Shown here: positions 33,100 through 45,414 of the stretch, in pieces
Layout: each line of letters starts with the position of its first letter
Numbering within the stretch: position 1 is the stretch's first letter
Assembly: GCA_963920665.1 (NCBI GenBank)
Contig: OY987265.1
Location: forward strand, 10,917,001-10,981,000
Length of the DNA: 64,000 nt
Direction of reading: 5' to 3'
Origin: Straminergon stramineum
Taxonomy: Eukaryota; Streptophyta; Bryopsida; Hypnales; Calliergonaceae
Made by a program: the position numbers and the translations under genes
The notes under the pieces: model-generated
Databases searched by the model: none
Seen by the model: the letters and a program-made list of their open reading frames with translations, nothing else
Told to the model about the DNA's origin: nothing

Positions 33100-33796
33100 A
33101 TTCTTACCGTAGAAACTCACTTTCATTTTTGATGGACCCTTGCGTCATAATATTCTCATCCAACTAAGCCGGGTACTACCACTTAGTGGGAGTGGGAGTG
33201 GCCGTGGCTTTCATTGAGTGGGGCTTTCATTGCGGCTCCGTCCTTCCCGTCCCTTCCCTTCCCTTTTTCTTTTAGCCCTGATCCAGCAACTGGAGTGTCC
33301 GACGCCACTGTGTGGCGAGGAAGCGCAACACTTGGATTCCCTGCCCACCTCTCATCACTCTCACACAAGTTCTCGATCATTGCATTCATTCATTCCGTCC
33401 TTCCTCCCTGACCGGCCCTGACGGTGAATAATGAAAGGAATTCTCAAAAACCAGAAAGTGCACTCAAGAATAATATCACAGTCCCCAGACTCGCGCTTGG
33501 AACTGAAGTTCGCTTTCCCCGCCTTCAATTCGGGGCCGAGTCTCGTCTCACTTGGCAGCCGCCTGTTGCCTCACCTCCATTTCTTATCCTCTCCCGGCCC
33601 AACTGACCGAGGTCCAGCATTCAGGCAACCGTCGACGAGGCTCACCAACTAATTCAGCCTGCATTGCCCGAAGCTTAATAAGTTGTTACAACTGTGCATG
33701 GACCTGCATTTCATAGCGTGCATTGCAATGGACACTTGCTAGAGTATTGCTTCGGGTTCTGGTTGGGATTGAACTTGGAATTGGGATTCGTTCTCA
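33100..33796 (+). promoter_or_regulatory. Probable promoter and 5' UTR of the CER1/CER3-like gene
   Basis: Composition changes from AT-rich to GC-balanced at about 33120, and the region runs up to the ATG at 33797. It contains CT-rich (Y-patch-like) stretches such as TCCCTTCCCTTCCC near 33248-33268. Open frames in both strands here (for example 33183-33389 minus) lack domains. Assigned by position and composition only. Confidence 0.4.
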
Positions 33797-36700
33797 ATGG
33801 CGAGCAAACCGGGTGCCTGGACGGAGCCTCCATGGACAAGTCTCGGGGCGTGGAAGGTGGGTGCTGCTTCCATTCTTCTGTCAATGCCTTGCCTTGTTGG
33901 TCTTAGTTTCATTTAGTGTTGAAGTGACGTCGTTTCCAATATTAGTTGCAAACGTCAAGGTCGAGAGCTTGCTGCTCTTGATTGGAGTCTGTGACTAATC
34001 TTAGGATATATAGCTAGAGTTGGAATTAATCGGGGAGCTCGCATTCGAGAATGGAACGAGGTTGAGACTTCCAGAGTGAGTTGAGGTTAGAATCTCTGTC
34101 GTGGAGAGGAATAAGTAGTTTTAGCTGGCTCGGATTTTGGATTCTGTAGTGAAGCGCATTGAAGTCCACAGGATTAAGCTACTCCGTGTGTCTATCTTAG
34201 AATATAAAGCCACCGTAGTGAATTTGAATTTGAATTCTCTGGGTTACTATTAGAGGCAATCATTATGGATTCTACATTCGGTTTAGGTTGAAGGGATTAT
34301 TGACGTTTGTTGTAACGAAATGCACACAGTCTGGTTGGAAGGGTGATGGAAGCTGTCTTGGAAGGAGACGTGTAGCGCTTCGAACTCTGTAGGATTAGGT
34401 TGAATCTTAGTGGAACATCTATCTATCTTAGGATATATAGCTAGTGTTTGAATTGGCGGGGTACCATTACTGGCAATCTTTATGGGTTTCTAGATTTGGG
34501 TTAGGTTGGAGGGACTACGAACGTTTGTTGTAGCGGAATGCACAGAGTCTAGTGAAAGTGGTGATTAGAGCTGTCTTGGAAAGAAACGAGTAACTTTAGC
34601 TGCTGATGTTTTGGATTTTGCACTGACGCTTATTAAGGGTTTAAGTATTGAGTTGCTCCTTCCTGTAGCCTGTCACTATCTTAGGAAACCGTTGGAATTG
34701 GTGAGCTAGCATTAGTGACAATCAACGTGAATTTGGTTCATTTTGGAGTGACTTTTAACATTTGATGGAACGAAATGCACAGAGCCCTTTAGAACGGTGA
34801 CAGGTTGAGGTTGCTTTAGAAAGTCAGAAACGTGTACCCTTAGGAGCTCGTATTTTCTTTCTTCACTGAAGTTTGTACACTCAAGCCTCGTCACTAACCT
34901 AACATTCTGGAGTATCCTGCACCACTTTCCCACACTATCGTTGACAGCAGGGCTTTTTCTTGGAATAGTGTCCCCTGTGTTGGCTTCACTGCAAAGGCCA
35001 GATTTTGGAGGGCCAGATTAACAGTGGTCAGATTCTTACAAATCTGGCGAAATTTTGCCTAAAAAAATAACCCTGATTGACAGTAGTGCTCGCGTGTTCA
35101 AACTAGGTCGTACTGAAAAAGTTGGGACCCCGGGTGGTAAGGTTTGAGTGTAATACAAATGAATTTGCTTTTGTTGGTGTTTGTCACTATCTTAGCATCC
35201 TACACTCCACAACGGATTTTGATACTGCTAGAATTGAATGGCAATGTACGAACCACTAGTCGCAATCCATCCATCCATCCATAGATTCATAGATTTGCAT
35301 GTCGACGTCATGTTGACAGTTTTAGTAATTTTCAGGGGGGTTGTGGAATGTGTGGTTGCAGTACACTCTGTTTCTCCCTTTTGTAGTGAAGGCAGTGCAC
35401 ACGAATTTGCTGGGAGGTCATGAAGCGGACAATTGGTGCTTCCACATGTTGTGCGTCTCCGCGCTGCGGTATTTGCACGGCCAAGCGTGGATGAGCATAT
35501 CGCGGTGCCACTGGCTCACTGGGAAGTACCGAATTCAGACCAAAGGCATTTCGTTTGAGCAAGTGGACAGGGAAAGCAACTGGTACTCGTCTTAAAACCA
35601 TAACCCTGGATTAGATTCTATAGCACTTTTCGCCCTCTTGCAATTTCAATCTCAATGGAAAGGAAGAGGGGGGCACTATTTATGAGGTCATCGGACTCAG
35701 GTTGTTAGAGACAGAACCCTCTCCTCCAAACTAGATCAAGATGAAGACTGTCAAATCTTGAAGATTGTGACTTTTCAAAAGAGTGGGAAGAATGGGCTTT
35801 TGACTCTAAAACCACCCTCCATCTTTTGCCCTGTTGTCCTCTTGCTATTTCTGTCTCAAAAAAAGTGAGAGATATTATTATGTACTATATAGCAAGGCAA
35901 AAGGTCCATAAAGCGCCCATTTAAGAGCTGAAAATTAATTTGGATAAGTTAAAACTTCTTGAAATATTTTCCAGTAAATTTTCCTTGAAAGGAGAATGGA
36001 ATAGGCATCTCATTAAAGTCGTTTTATATTTTTTGGGAGCTTTGTGGAATTAGTTATGAATTTTAAAAGTTGAAATGCAGTGGTCACAATTAGGGTCCAT
36101 CTCCTGAAATGTACACTATTTGTAAATTGTTGGTGCAATCAGAAAGTGAAATGTAAAAATAGTGTACATTTTAGGAGGTGGATGCTTTTAGAGCTGAGTG
36201 CTTTATGGACTTTCTACCTTAAAACTCAAACTAACAGAGAGATAACCCTCTCCTCCAAAGTAGATCAAGATCGTCAAAACTTGAAGATCTATGGCTCTCT
36301 TAAAGGGTGGTGTGGGAAAGATGAGATGGGACTCTAAATCACCAACCTTCTTTCCAACCTTGTTGTGCCATTTTTGGCAATGAAAGTGACGAGAGGGTTG
36401 TGTGAATGGTTTGATTAAGTGTTCTCTTTTCTTCTTATCCGTCTTTACAATCTTGTGAACCTTGCAAACGAATCTAGACTTTTTATTGCCACAACAGTTT
36501 AGTTCAATACTAAAAACTTTGCCATTCTTCGCAATACTTTGCTCTAGTCACACGTGTTTGTCCCGCTTTGCTACTATGTCTAGTGGGACTATGAACTTAA
36601 AGAATTGGTACAGTGATAGTGAACGGCAAGGAGGGTGACTCTTAATACTGGATGCTTTGTTTTGGCAAGTAATTTTAATGTAATGGCTTGTGTTATTTTT

Positions 36701-39700
36701 CTTTGCAGGGATGATTACATAATCCTTCACGTAATTGTTGCAACAGTTGTGCACACCGTGTTGCCAGGATTTCAAAACTTTCCAATCTTTTGGGATTCAA
36801 GAGGAATCCTCACCCTCCTGCTTTTGCATATGGGGCCGACTGAGTTCGTCTATTACTGGCTTCATCGTGCTCTCCACCATCACGTACTCTTCAACAAATA
36901 CCATTCACATCACCACTCATCGTTCATCACCGAGCCTGTCTCCGGTATGGCAACCTCTACACTGATTTTAATCTATCAATGTGTGTGACACTAATTTACC
37001 AATTGAAAGTCACAGATTTAAATTAGTGCAGGTGGAAATATTACTGTATTGTTCTAAATTTTGCCCAAGGAAAGTTTTGGAATGCACTAATTTTGCGCCT
37101 TTACAAATAGGATAGATCCATATTAGTCATGCACTCTTACCTCTCTAAATTTAGCACGTAGAGTCTCGATCTTTTTGCTATGACTTAGTTTGAATATGCA
37201 TTAGTCAATGATATCATGAGGCATGTGAAGGATGATTTTAGAATGTCGGTTTAGAAGTTATAATAAAGAGTGAATATTTGGCTTCATATTTGAGTGAATT
37301 TACAGCAAAATACTTGCATAATACTTGTCTGAAATGGACTAATTTTAGGAGTGCTTTTTGGGTTTGGGGTGTGGGTGGGTGAACAGGATCAGTGCATCCC
37401 TTTGCCGAGCATTTGATGTACACTGCAAACTTTGCCATTCCTTTCTTAGGGACCTGGGCTCTTGGCGGGGCGTGTATGGGCATGTTCTACTTCTATTGGC
37501 TCTTCTTTGACATTATGAACTCCATTGGTCATTGTAACTTCGAGTTTATTCCAACTTGGGTGTTTCGCGTTTGTCCTCCTCTGAAGTATCTGGTGTACAC
37601 ACCCACGTAAGCCTTACTCAACTTTTGCTCTTCACGTGGAACTCATTCCCGTAACTTTAGGTGTTCCTTTTATCTTGTGCTTTGTTCTTATCTTTTTTTT
37701 GAGAGGATTCTCAAGTCTTTTAGTCATCTATGTTAATCAGAATTCCCTCCACTAGGATCTTCATGTACACCCAAGCTGTGATTGACGTATTATAGACAAC
37801 ATTGAAATCACGTCGCATCACGCAAACCACCTCGACCATGAATTATTCACAATAGAGAAAAAGAGCATTGATTTGGAATTTTCTTTGACACCTCTCATGA
37901 TGAAAATAATATGCAGGTGCATTTTCTTTGACACCTCTCCGAGCAATCTACTGATCTTCTATTAGAGTTTAAACCTTTAACAATAAATTCAATTCTAAGA
38001 AAAGATTCAGCAACTGATGCATGGGTGAAGATCCCAAGCCGAAATCTGTGAGGTTCTCGGACTGATCTAGGGTACTTACTCGGGTGCTTGGACCATGGCT
38101 TGCAGGTACCATTCATTGCATCATTCCCAAGTCCACACAAATTTTGCCCTTTTCATGCCATTGTACGATCACCTTGGCGGAACGGCGGACAAAGCATCCG
38201 ACTCGCTGTATGAGCAAGTGCGCGAAGGCAAACAGGAGAAGCCCGACTTTGTGTTTCTTGCGCACGGCACGGAGTTGTTGTCCACTTTCCATCTGCCGTT
38301 TGGGATTGCTTCCTTTGCAGCCTGGCCGTATGCTTCGAAATGGTTCCTTTGGCCGTTGTGGCCTCTCACGGTGCCCATTATGATCCTCCTCTGGGTCTTT
38401 GGCAATGTGTTCACCGCGGACACGTATCGTTTGGGGGATTTGCGGACAGAGACCTGGGTGGTGCCCAGATTTGGATTCCAGGTAATTTACTGTCACTTTC
38501 CGGCAACATTTTGGGAATTGCAATTACCTGTTTGGAAGGTTGTGTGATCTACATTGTGAGATAGCTTTTTGCAATAACCTAGGTACAAGGCCTTCCGAAA
38601 TGGAGGTCTCTCTGTGAATTGCGTTGTGCTTATCTTGCCTCTCTATGATTAATCCCCTTTAGGTGGTGTATAATAATTCTTGAAGAAAAATGTTTTAATT
38701 GGAAACCATGGTTAAAAGTCTCGTGCACCATGACCTCTAATGTGATTGCTTGGAATGTTTTCTAAAACAGTTTTAATGCTCGACAAGTCTACTACAATCA
38801 ATGATGGCAGTGGTAAGTGTGCAGAATATTTTAGAATGTAATTGTAGAGGTCATATTCAACTGTTTTTTTTAATATTGAGTGTACTGTTGTTGTGGCAGT
38901 ATTTTCTTCCATTTGAGAAGCAGCGCATCAACCGCCTCATAGAACATGCCATCGTAAAAGCTCAAGACAATGGAGTTCGGGTGATTAGTCTCGGTGCTTT
39001 AAACAAGGTATGAATCCTATTAAGAAGCAAAATTGTAAGTAACTACACCTAAAATCCCTCCAAAGAAGCATACTTTGAGCATGGATCCTGTAATTATTAA
39101 ACCATCTAAGTTTTTGTCGTCTCTTTGATTGTCAAAAATGTATTTTCTTAGCATACATTTTTGAGACACAATATGAATAAAAAGTCTGAATTTTTAAAGT
39201 GTTGGAAAAGAAATATATTAAAAATCGTCCCCACACTCTCATGAATAGAGGTTGAATCATTTTATACAGAAATCTGTGAAGGTTGATTTTAGGTCACCTT
39301 AGACATCAACAAAGTGGATCCGTCTCATGAGCGTTTGATATAATAAACAGCTGCTTTTAAGAGTATAACTGTTGCAATTATGGTGACGGACAGAATGAGA
39401 GCCTCAATGGAGGTGGAACCCTCTTTGTGAACAAGCACAAAGACCTCCGCATCCGAGTTGTCCATGGAAACACTTTGACTGCAGCAGTCATTCTCAACGA
39501 GTTGCCCAAAGGCGTGAAGGAGATTTTCATCACAGGTGCCACATCGAAGCTGGGCCGTGCAATTTCACTCCACTTGTGCCAGCGAGGTGTGCGAGTTTTG
39601 GTGAGTTTCATTTCTTGCCCACAGTCAAACCTTGATTAATTTCCATAGCACCTTGATTAATGTTCAAATCACTCTAGAAGTTGGTTGAACAAAATGATGC

Positions 39701-40846
39701 AGTACAGGGACTTGGAAATAGATAACTGCATTGATTTAATATAAGAAAATGCATAAAAATTTACAAGTTTTCTGTAAGTTGTCTGTGTTAACTGTTATAT
39801 ATATGTATCTTTTCAATGCATTCTTCATGCAGAAATAAACGGAATAAACTTTTGTAAAAATAATTCGAATAAACAAAACGATGATCTCTTCTGTCCTACC
39901 AAGTTTTAGGTGTAAGGTAGGAGGTACATAAAGCGCCTATCTTAGAGATGGAAATTAATCTGAGGAGGTTAGAATGGTCTTGAAATATTTTTCAGTAAAT
40001 TTTTCTTGAAAGACATGAAATTGAAATCTAATCCAAGCCGTTTCATATTTTTTGGAACTTCGTGGAATTCGTTATGAATTTTTGAAGTTGAAACGCAGTG
40101 GTCACTAAAAGCATCCACCTCTTGAAACATACACAATTTGGACGTTGTGGAAGCAATGATGAGAAAGCAAAATGAACACATAGTGTACGTTTCACGAGGT
40201 AGGCGCTTTTAGAGCCTGAGCGCTTGATGAAACTCGTCCTTTATTAACTATTTGTACATCAAACTTTGTGCTCCGTTCAGATGTTGACAACTTCCCGAGA
40301 TCGGTTTGAGACGATCCAATCCGAATTGGCACCTCAGTACCGAGAAAACATGGTCCAAGTGACGAAATACCAAGCTGGCCAAACATGTAAAACTTGGGTG
40401 ATGGGGAAATGGGCGACGCCCGCTGAACAGAAATGGGCACCTGCCGGCACACACTTCCACCAATTTGTGGTACCACCCATTGAGGAATGCCGAACCGACT
40501 GCACTTACGGGAAGCTCTCGGCCATGCACGTGCCCAAAGAAATGAAAGGCTTACGCACCTGCGAGGTACCCCAAAATTCTCACACAACCCGCCTTCGAAC
40601 TTTGGTTTCTTTGTTGCTCGAGGGTTTTAACCTCTTTTCAATTTGATTTTCACAAATTGATAGAATCACCTGTTGGTTTTTTTGTAGATGACAATGCCTA
40701 GAGGTGTGGTGCACGCTTGTCATGCGGGAGGACTTGTCCACGCTTTGGAAGGGTGGGAGCACCATGAAGTCGGCGCCATTGATGTGAGCCGCATTGACGA
40801 AACATGGGATGCGGCTCTCAAACATGGATTCAAACCTGTTTGTTGA
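33797..40846 (+). CDS. CER1/CER3-like (WAX2) very-long-chain alkane-forming protein, nine exons
   Basis: Exons: 33797-33856, 35362-35582, 36709-36944, 37387-37606, 38106-38481, 38900-39007, 39394-39600, 40281-40565, 40688-40846. They join to 1872 nt, 623 residues plus TGA, all with GT-AG introns and no lesion; family members are about 620-635 residues. The start [20 protein letters not shown] matches CER1-type N-termini. The N-half is a membrane fatty-acid-hydroxylase-type domain with His clusters H146xxxHH, H159xxHH and H248xxHH. The C-half is the WAX2 domain with [10 protein letters not shown] (454-463), HFHQFVVPP and [10 protein letters not shown]. Family knowledge: CER1 and CER3 act together at the endoplasmic reticulum, with cytochrome b5, to turn very-long-chain acyl-CoA into alkanes for the cuticle. 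The His-rich half looks CER1-like and the WAX2 half CER3-like. Introns 2 and 7 carry related repeats; intron 1 carries degenerate tandem repeats. Confidence 0.95.
33998..35230 (+). repeat. Degenerate tandem repeats within intron 1 of the wax gene
   Basis: A unit of roughly 200-250 bp recurs, marked by TATCTTAGGATATATAGCTAG or close variants (about 33998, 34193, 34430, 34676, 35186), followed by phrases like GGAATTGG(C/T)GGGGTA, GGTTGGAGGGACTACGAACG / GGTTGAAGGGATTATTGACG, and TGTAACGAAATGCACA. At least three units are recognisable, each diverged. Confidence 0.7.
35692..36350. repeat. Repeat family R inside intron 2, flanked by a local duplication
   Basis: 35905-36225 has inverted ends AGGTCCATAAAGCGCC and GTGCTTTATGGAC plus internal inverse pieces (GTACACTATTTGTAAATTG / AATAGTGTACATTTTAGGAG). 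The sequences either side (35692-35830 and 36226-36350) are themselves similar: CCCTCTCCTCCAAA, TAGATCAAGAT, CTTGAAGAT, GGACTCTAAA. So a block of about 130 bp is duplicated around the element. Confidence 0.65.
39915..40240. repeat. Repeat family R inside intron 7
   Basis: It starts GTACATAAAGCGCC and ends GAGCGCTTGATGAA, and shares ordered phrases with the intron 2 copy: AGAGATGGAAATTAATCTG, CTTGAAATATTTTTCAGTAA, TTTTTTGGAACTTCGTGG, GAAACGCAGTGGTCAC. Non-coding. Confidence 0.7.
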
Positions 40847-41697
40847 GTTGTGAACAATCTGTGCGTTACGAGTTTGTATTTGCCTCAATTGTATTTTAGC
40901 GATGACTGGTTTACGTACCATAGAATCCCATTTTGCAGTTAGTCATCTGGAGGTTGTCCGTCAGCCGGCACTTCAATCCACCTCTAAATATTTTTCTGCG
41001 GTGTTAAACTATTTTAGCCGATATTAATAGCAATGGGTCGGTCATGTTGCTTCATTCTTCAGTGGGATTTCTTAGCAGCAGTTGCAGAAAGGAAGGTTTG
41101 ATAGTGGTGATGTTACCATCACTTTTCAAGTTGAAGTTGTTACAACCACAGATATTGTCTCTGGAGTCGGCACGCTGTATTATTTGCAAATTTTGTTTCA
41201 AGGAAGCTTGACATGACCGAAGGTTTGTGGGTTCAGTCATCGTATTGGAGAGTTCAAACACTAGCAATTCACATTCATGGTTAGTAGAATTATCCCGAAT
41301 AGACTCTTCATTCACGATGGCTTTATTAACATTGGTTTGCAAGTGAATGTTCTCTTTGTCTAAAGTGTAATTTAATTTGATGTTAAGAATGGTTTTAATA
41401 AAAGTGACCTGAAGAAATTTAGGTACATCTTTGGATCACATTCATGTCACTAACACCACTCTTGACATTGAGTGCAAAATGAGTAGGGTTTTGTATAAAT
41501 CTCATATGAACAATGGGACATTATGCACAAGCTTGTAGCATAAAAGAATAATATCCCATATTTTTGGCATTATGCTTAAAGTCACAGTGAGCGTCTTCTT
41601 TCGAATGATTTCATTCTGGCGTTCAAAGTAGTTCATATTTCTTAGTTTCCAAATTTAGGTACTCTCCAGAATGTTCCTTGATGTTCAAGAATGTTTT
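40847..41697. other. 3' flank of the wax gene, no gene recognised
   Basis: Probable 3' UTR to about 41030, then moderately AT-rich sequence. A minus-strand frame at 41052-41342 has no domain or coding signature and I do not call it. Confidence 0.5.
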
Positions 41698-41701
41698 TTA
41701 A

Positions 41702-42158
41702 CCCTTGAACGCCAGGCTGGTGACAGTGGAAATCAGCTATTTGGGAACCGTGCAGCGTTCGGGAAGTTTTTTGAGTTTTACCGGCTATTTTCCTTCAATT
41801 CCATGTTGAACTGGTTTTTCAAGTACAGAGTCCTGTTATTTTCTCTATTTCCCATTCAAAATCGATTTTTTTTGTTTTTTTCCACTGGTTTTTAGCCATT
41901 GTTTTCAAATTGCAACCAGTATTTTTACCAATTCCTCCGGCTAACTTTGAACTAGTTGCTGGTTCTTCCCAAACATTGGAACCGTGTGACATCATCTACT
42001 TTAAAAAAATAAAAAAATACTCATTAGGAGTCAAACTACTATAGAAGATCTTCCCTTTCCACCCCTAATTCCGAGGATGAATGATTGCACTTCTGTTCTA
42101 CACACGAGAATTCCTTGTCATTCATCGAACAAAAAATGTCCACCTTGTTGTTTAGGGG
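41702..42158. mobile_element. piggyBac-like MITE family D, copy 3
   Basis: TTAA (41698-41701), CCCTTGAACGCCAGG on the left and CAACAAACAACCCC-type inverse (TTGTTGTTTAGGGG) on the right, then TTAA (42159-42162). Its right half (AACCGTGTGACATCATCTAC, GTCAAACTACTATAGAAGA, GAGGATGAATGATTG) matches family D at 53077 and 54527. Confidence 0.75.
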
Positions 42159-42397
42159 TTAATGTTCATAGATGATTTCTATAAGCTTCTAGAATGTTCA
42201 TGCTGTGCATAATTGTAGACCAACTGCTTAATGAACATCATCCTTGCAATTATTTTTTCAAATTTCCTTGATTCATTTTGTTTGATTTGTTTAACTTACA
42301 TGTACATTTTGAGGAATTGTTGGTCATGACAACATCAACTTGATGATTCAATAGATTGAGTGAAATCTAACCTCATGGAATTTTCAGTTGTTGATTA

Positions 42398-42784
42398 TGG
42401 TAGAACCACCCATGACCAGTCAAAACCCATGGTCAATATGTAGATAATGGGAAATTCAACAGAGAGATGACAGATAGGTAACCATCAAGTTTTGGGTTTC
42501 CCACCATCTTGTAGCCATCACTGTAATGACACATGTGCTTCATTTTGAGAGCCAAATTAGTCTTTAGATGAACAGTGATGGAAGAATCTATGCATTGGGG
42601 ATGGGAGCAAGCTAATTGTTGGCTTCTAAAATTCATAACTATTTGAATTTCAGGAAAAAAATTATGAAAATTTGACAATGCCCATCATTTTTATATCTCT
42701 ACACGGCAAAAAATTAACAATGCCTTCTACTGCTCCAAATCATGCAAAAAATGCTGAAGTGGCTAGTAATGGGCCGTTTCACTA
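42398..42784. mobile_element. 387-bp mariner-like MITE family G, copy 2
   Basis: TA (42396-42397), TGGTAGAACCACCC at the left, GGGCCGTTTCACTA at the right, TA (42785-42786). Same length as copies 1 and 4. The right edge touches the next element. Confidence 0.85.
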
Positions 42785-42787
42785 TAA

Positions 42788-43029
42788 CCCCTCAAGGCTC
42801 AAGGAGTCTGTTTTGGGCGTCTCACCTATTCAACAGTTCAAAGTTATAACTTCATTTCCCCACATTCTAAGAAGTACATCTAAGTGAATTTTATATTATG
42901 ATGTTCATATTGAATGGAGAAGTTCAAAAGTACAATTTACCTCATGTAATAAGCTTGATGTACAATGCATACTGTCAATCAAAGTTCAAACTTGTGAAAA
43001 AGTACAGAAATTGCTTGGGCCTTGAGGGG
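42788..43029. mobile_element. piggyBac-like MITE family Q (242 bp)
   Basis: CCCCTCAAGGCTCAAG and CTTGGGCCTTGAGGGG are inverse with one mismatch over 16 bp. The right flank is TTAA (43030-43033); the left flank is ATAA, overlapping the TA duplication of the adjacent mariner-like element. Confidence 0.75.
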
Positions 43030-43749
43030 TTAAGGTTTGGCAAAATAATGATGAAATTGCCAAGTCCCAAAGTAAAACAATTCAATCTTGTTGCTTGTGA
43101 CAATTCATGTGCTTATTAGCATGCAGTTTTTGATGTCTGTTGAGGTAGAAGGTTCCTAAAGTGAGTAGAATCTAAAAGCAATCTCTAACATAGAGGTACA
43201 TGCTACTTCTGTCAATATATCATGGATGAACATACTGCGGGTGGGCACTTTTAGGGTGCTTTGTGATTTCAGTTTTAAAATTCATAATTAATTCCACAAA
43301 GGTTGAAAAAAAATACAAAACAACTTGAGTGAGATGCTAATTCCATTCATCTTTCAAGAAAAATTTGGGGAAGATGTGAATCAACTGCTAAATGGTCACT
43401 TTATGAACCTCCTACCTTATTTTTTTACTACACATTGTCCAATTGCAAATGCTTGAGTGTTCCTACTTTTAACAAGAAGAGACTTGGACATGACAAACCA
43501 AATTTGTCATTACAGATTGATGATTCCAAAGGGGTATATGATCTTTTTGATGTGAGAATCTCAAGTAATCTCAAGTAGAATGTTGTCATTACCAAGTCAA
43601 TTCTTGCAGATAAGATAGGGATACCAAAACTTCTTGTATTAGTTTCTAGTATTATCAACTCCAAACCTTATATATTATGATGTTGACCAAATGAGGGGAT
43701 AGTGACCAATTGGGTATATAGTGATTTCCAAAAGGTGGATAAGTGGCAT

Positions 43750-44302
43750 TATCCCATTGGTTGTTAAGTTTTTTTGATGATTTCTTGTGCAATGAGGAAA
43801 TTTGAAATTTGAAATTCAAATAGTGAAAAGTTAGGGACAAACATTTGGAATATGTTGAAAAAACTTATAGAATTTTGACTTCATAGATTGCAAGATAATA
43901 GGACTTGAAGTTAGAAGAATTTTTTTTTCTTGAAACCACCCCAACATAGCTAATAAAGTTTGACTCCTCTTAGAATGTGATTTGAAGAATAAAATTTGCT
44001 TTTCTTTTTAAAAATTTATGCCATATTTCATTAGTTTTATACATGCGAAAATTCAAAAGTTGATGAGCTTTTTTGCAAAAGATTCCCTAAAGGTTCTTGA
44101 ACAACCCGAGCTGCCCAAAAGATTTAGGGCAATTTAATTTTTGATCTAGGCACCTGATTGGAAAATAAATTAGTTTTTCACCCAAGAGGTACATGTTTAC
44201 ACATTGTATCTAGATTACATAAACATCTAACCAAAAATGACTTCCTAAAAACCTACCCGAGATTTCTACCTTATGTTGAATGGACTATTGGTCCTTTAGG
44301 GG
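43750..44302. mobile_element. piggyBac-like MITE family B, reversed copy, left end decayed
   Basis: The right end reads GGTCCTTTAGGGG then TTAA (44303-44306). The inverse sequence follows family B copy 1 closely (GAAATCTCGGGTAGG, ATTTTTGGTTAGATGTT, CAGGTGCCTAGATCAAAA). The other end is not found; its position is approximate. Confidence 0.65.
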
Positions 44303-44762
44303 TTAATTTCTATAATAACTTAAGGTGGGTATCCTCCAAAATGCCACTAATTGCTACTATGAATAATTACTATTATTAGATTATTCAAATTTTTATATTT
44401 TCTTGTTGGCAAGTGAAAGGAGGTTCTAGTACACCAAAGAATGCGGCAACTGGGTTTTGTATGCAAAAGTTATGAAGGAACAAAGTTTGGTTTCTAAAGT
44501 GTTTCTTCTACATTGGTACATAATTGATTTGGGAGATGTACACAGAGTGAAGATGGCATTTTAGGGTCACCAGTGCATTTGTAGGTGCCCATCATATACT
44601 ACTGAGGTGGTGTTGACCGGCACTCCACTCATTTCCGGTCTTGAGGACGGCTCCTATGAAACTTGCATTCAATTGCCTTGGCCCAATCGAAAACTCAAAA
44701 GGATGTTGTGGGAGGTTTTTATTGATCATGCTTCTGTGGCTTGTCTAAAAGCTTCCAAACTA

Positions 44763-45155
44763 TGGTAGAACCACCCATGACCAACCACTTAAGCATAATG
44801 TGCATGATCTAGAGCATCAAAAGGCAATGTAAGTTGTTTACCTTGTAGAAAGACAGAAATGATTGAGATTGCAATTTTTTTGGTAATTTTCTACCTAGAA
44901 TTGAAATTACTATGAGTTTTAGTAGTCAAAAGTTGATATGGACCCATCTTCAACATGTAGAGTCTTTCCATAATTGTTCATTCAAAGATAATTTTGGCTC
45001 ACAAAGCCAAGCACATGTGTCATGACATTGATGGTTAGAAGATGGTTGGAAACCAAGACTTGACAGTTAGAAATTAAAGCAATCACTTCTCTATTGAATT
45101 TCCTAGTATCTATATATTGGCCATGACTCTTGGTTGGTAATGGGTGGTTCTATTG
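44763..45155. mobile_element. mariner-like MITE family G, copy 3
   Basis: TA (44761-44762), TGGTAGAACCACCCATGACC at the left, GGTGGTTCTATTG at the right, TA (45156-45157). 393 bp. Confidence 0.82.
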
Positions 45156-45226
45156 TATATGTGAACTCTAACCTGACAAGGCTAGGTTATTCCTCAAGCA
45201 GTTTGACAGCATCTAGTTACAATCTA

Positions 45227-45414
45227 CACTAAATAGGGGTATTAAAGGGACCCATACTAATTAATCAACATTCCACACTATACAAATATCTAACTTTATT
45301 GTACATCAGTAGTGATTGAAGTGTCCGGGAGATGTACATCTAGTTTCAAACACCTACGATTTTCTACAATAAATCCTATTAATTTTTTGGTCCCCTTAAT
45401 ATCCCTATTCAATA
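45227..45414. mobile_element. 188-bp TA-site MITE family F, copy 3
   Basis: CACTAAATAGGGGTATTAAA at the left, CTTAATATCCCTATTCAATA at the right, TA on both sides (45225-45226, 45415-45416). Same length as copy 1. Confidence 0.82.

Noticed and set aside
33183..33421. Small frames upstream of the wax gene on both strands
   Set aside because: Low complexity and located in the probable promoter/5' UTR; no domain.
35341..35361. In-frame TTG-start extension of exon 2 of the wax gene
   Set aside because: The CAG acceptor at 35359-35361 joins AAG to TAC in phase with the family's K-Y junction; upstream residues do not match homologues.
38113..38523. Antisense frame of 136 codons over exon 5
   Set aside because: A shadow of the well-supported sense exon.
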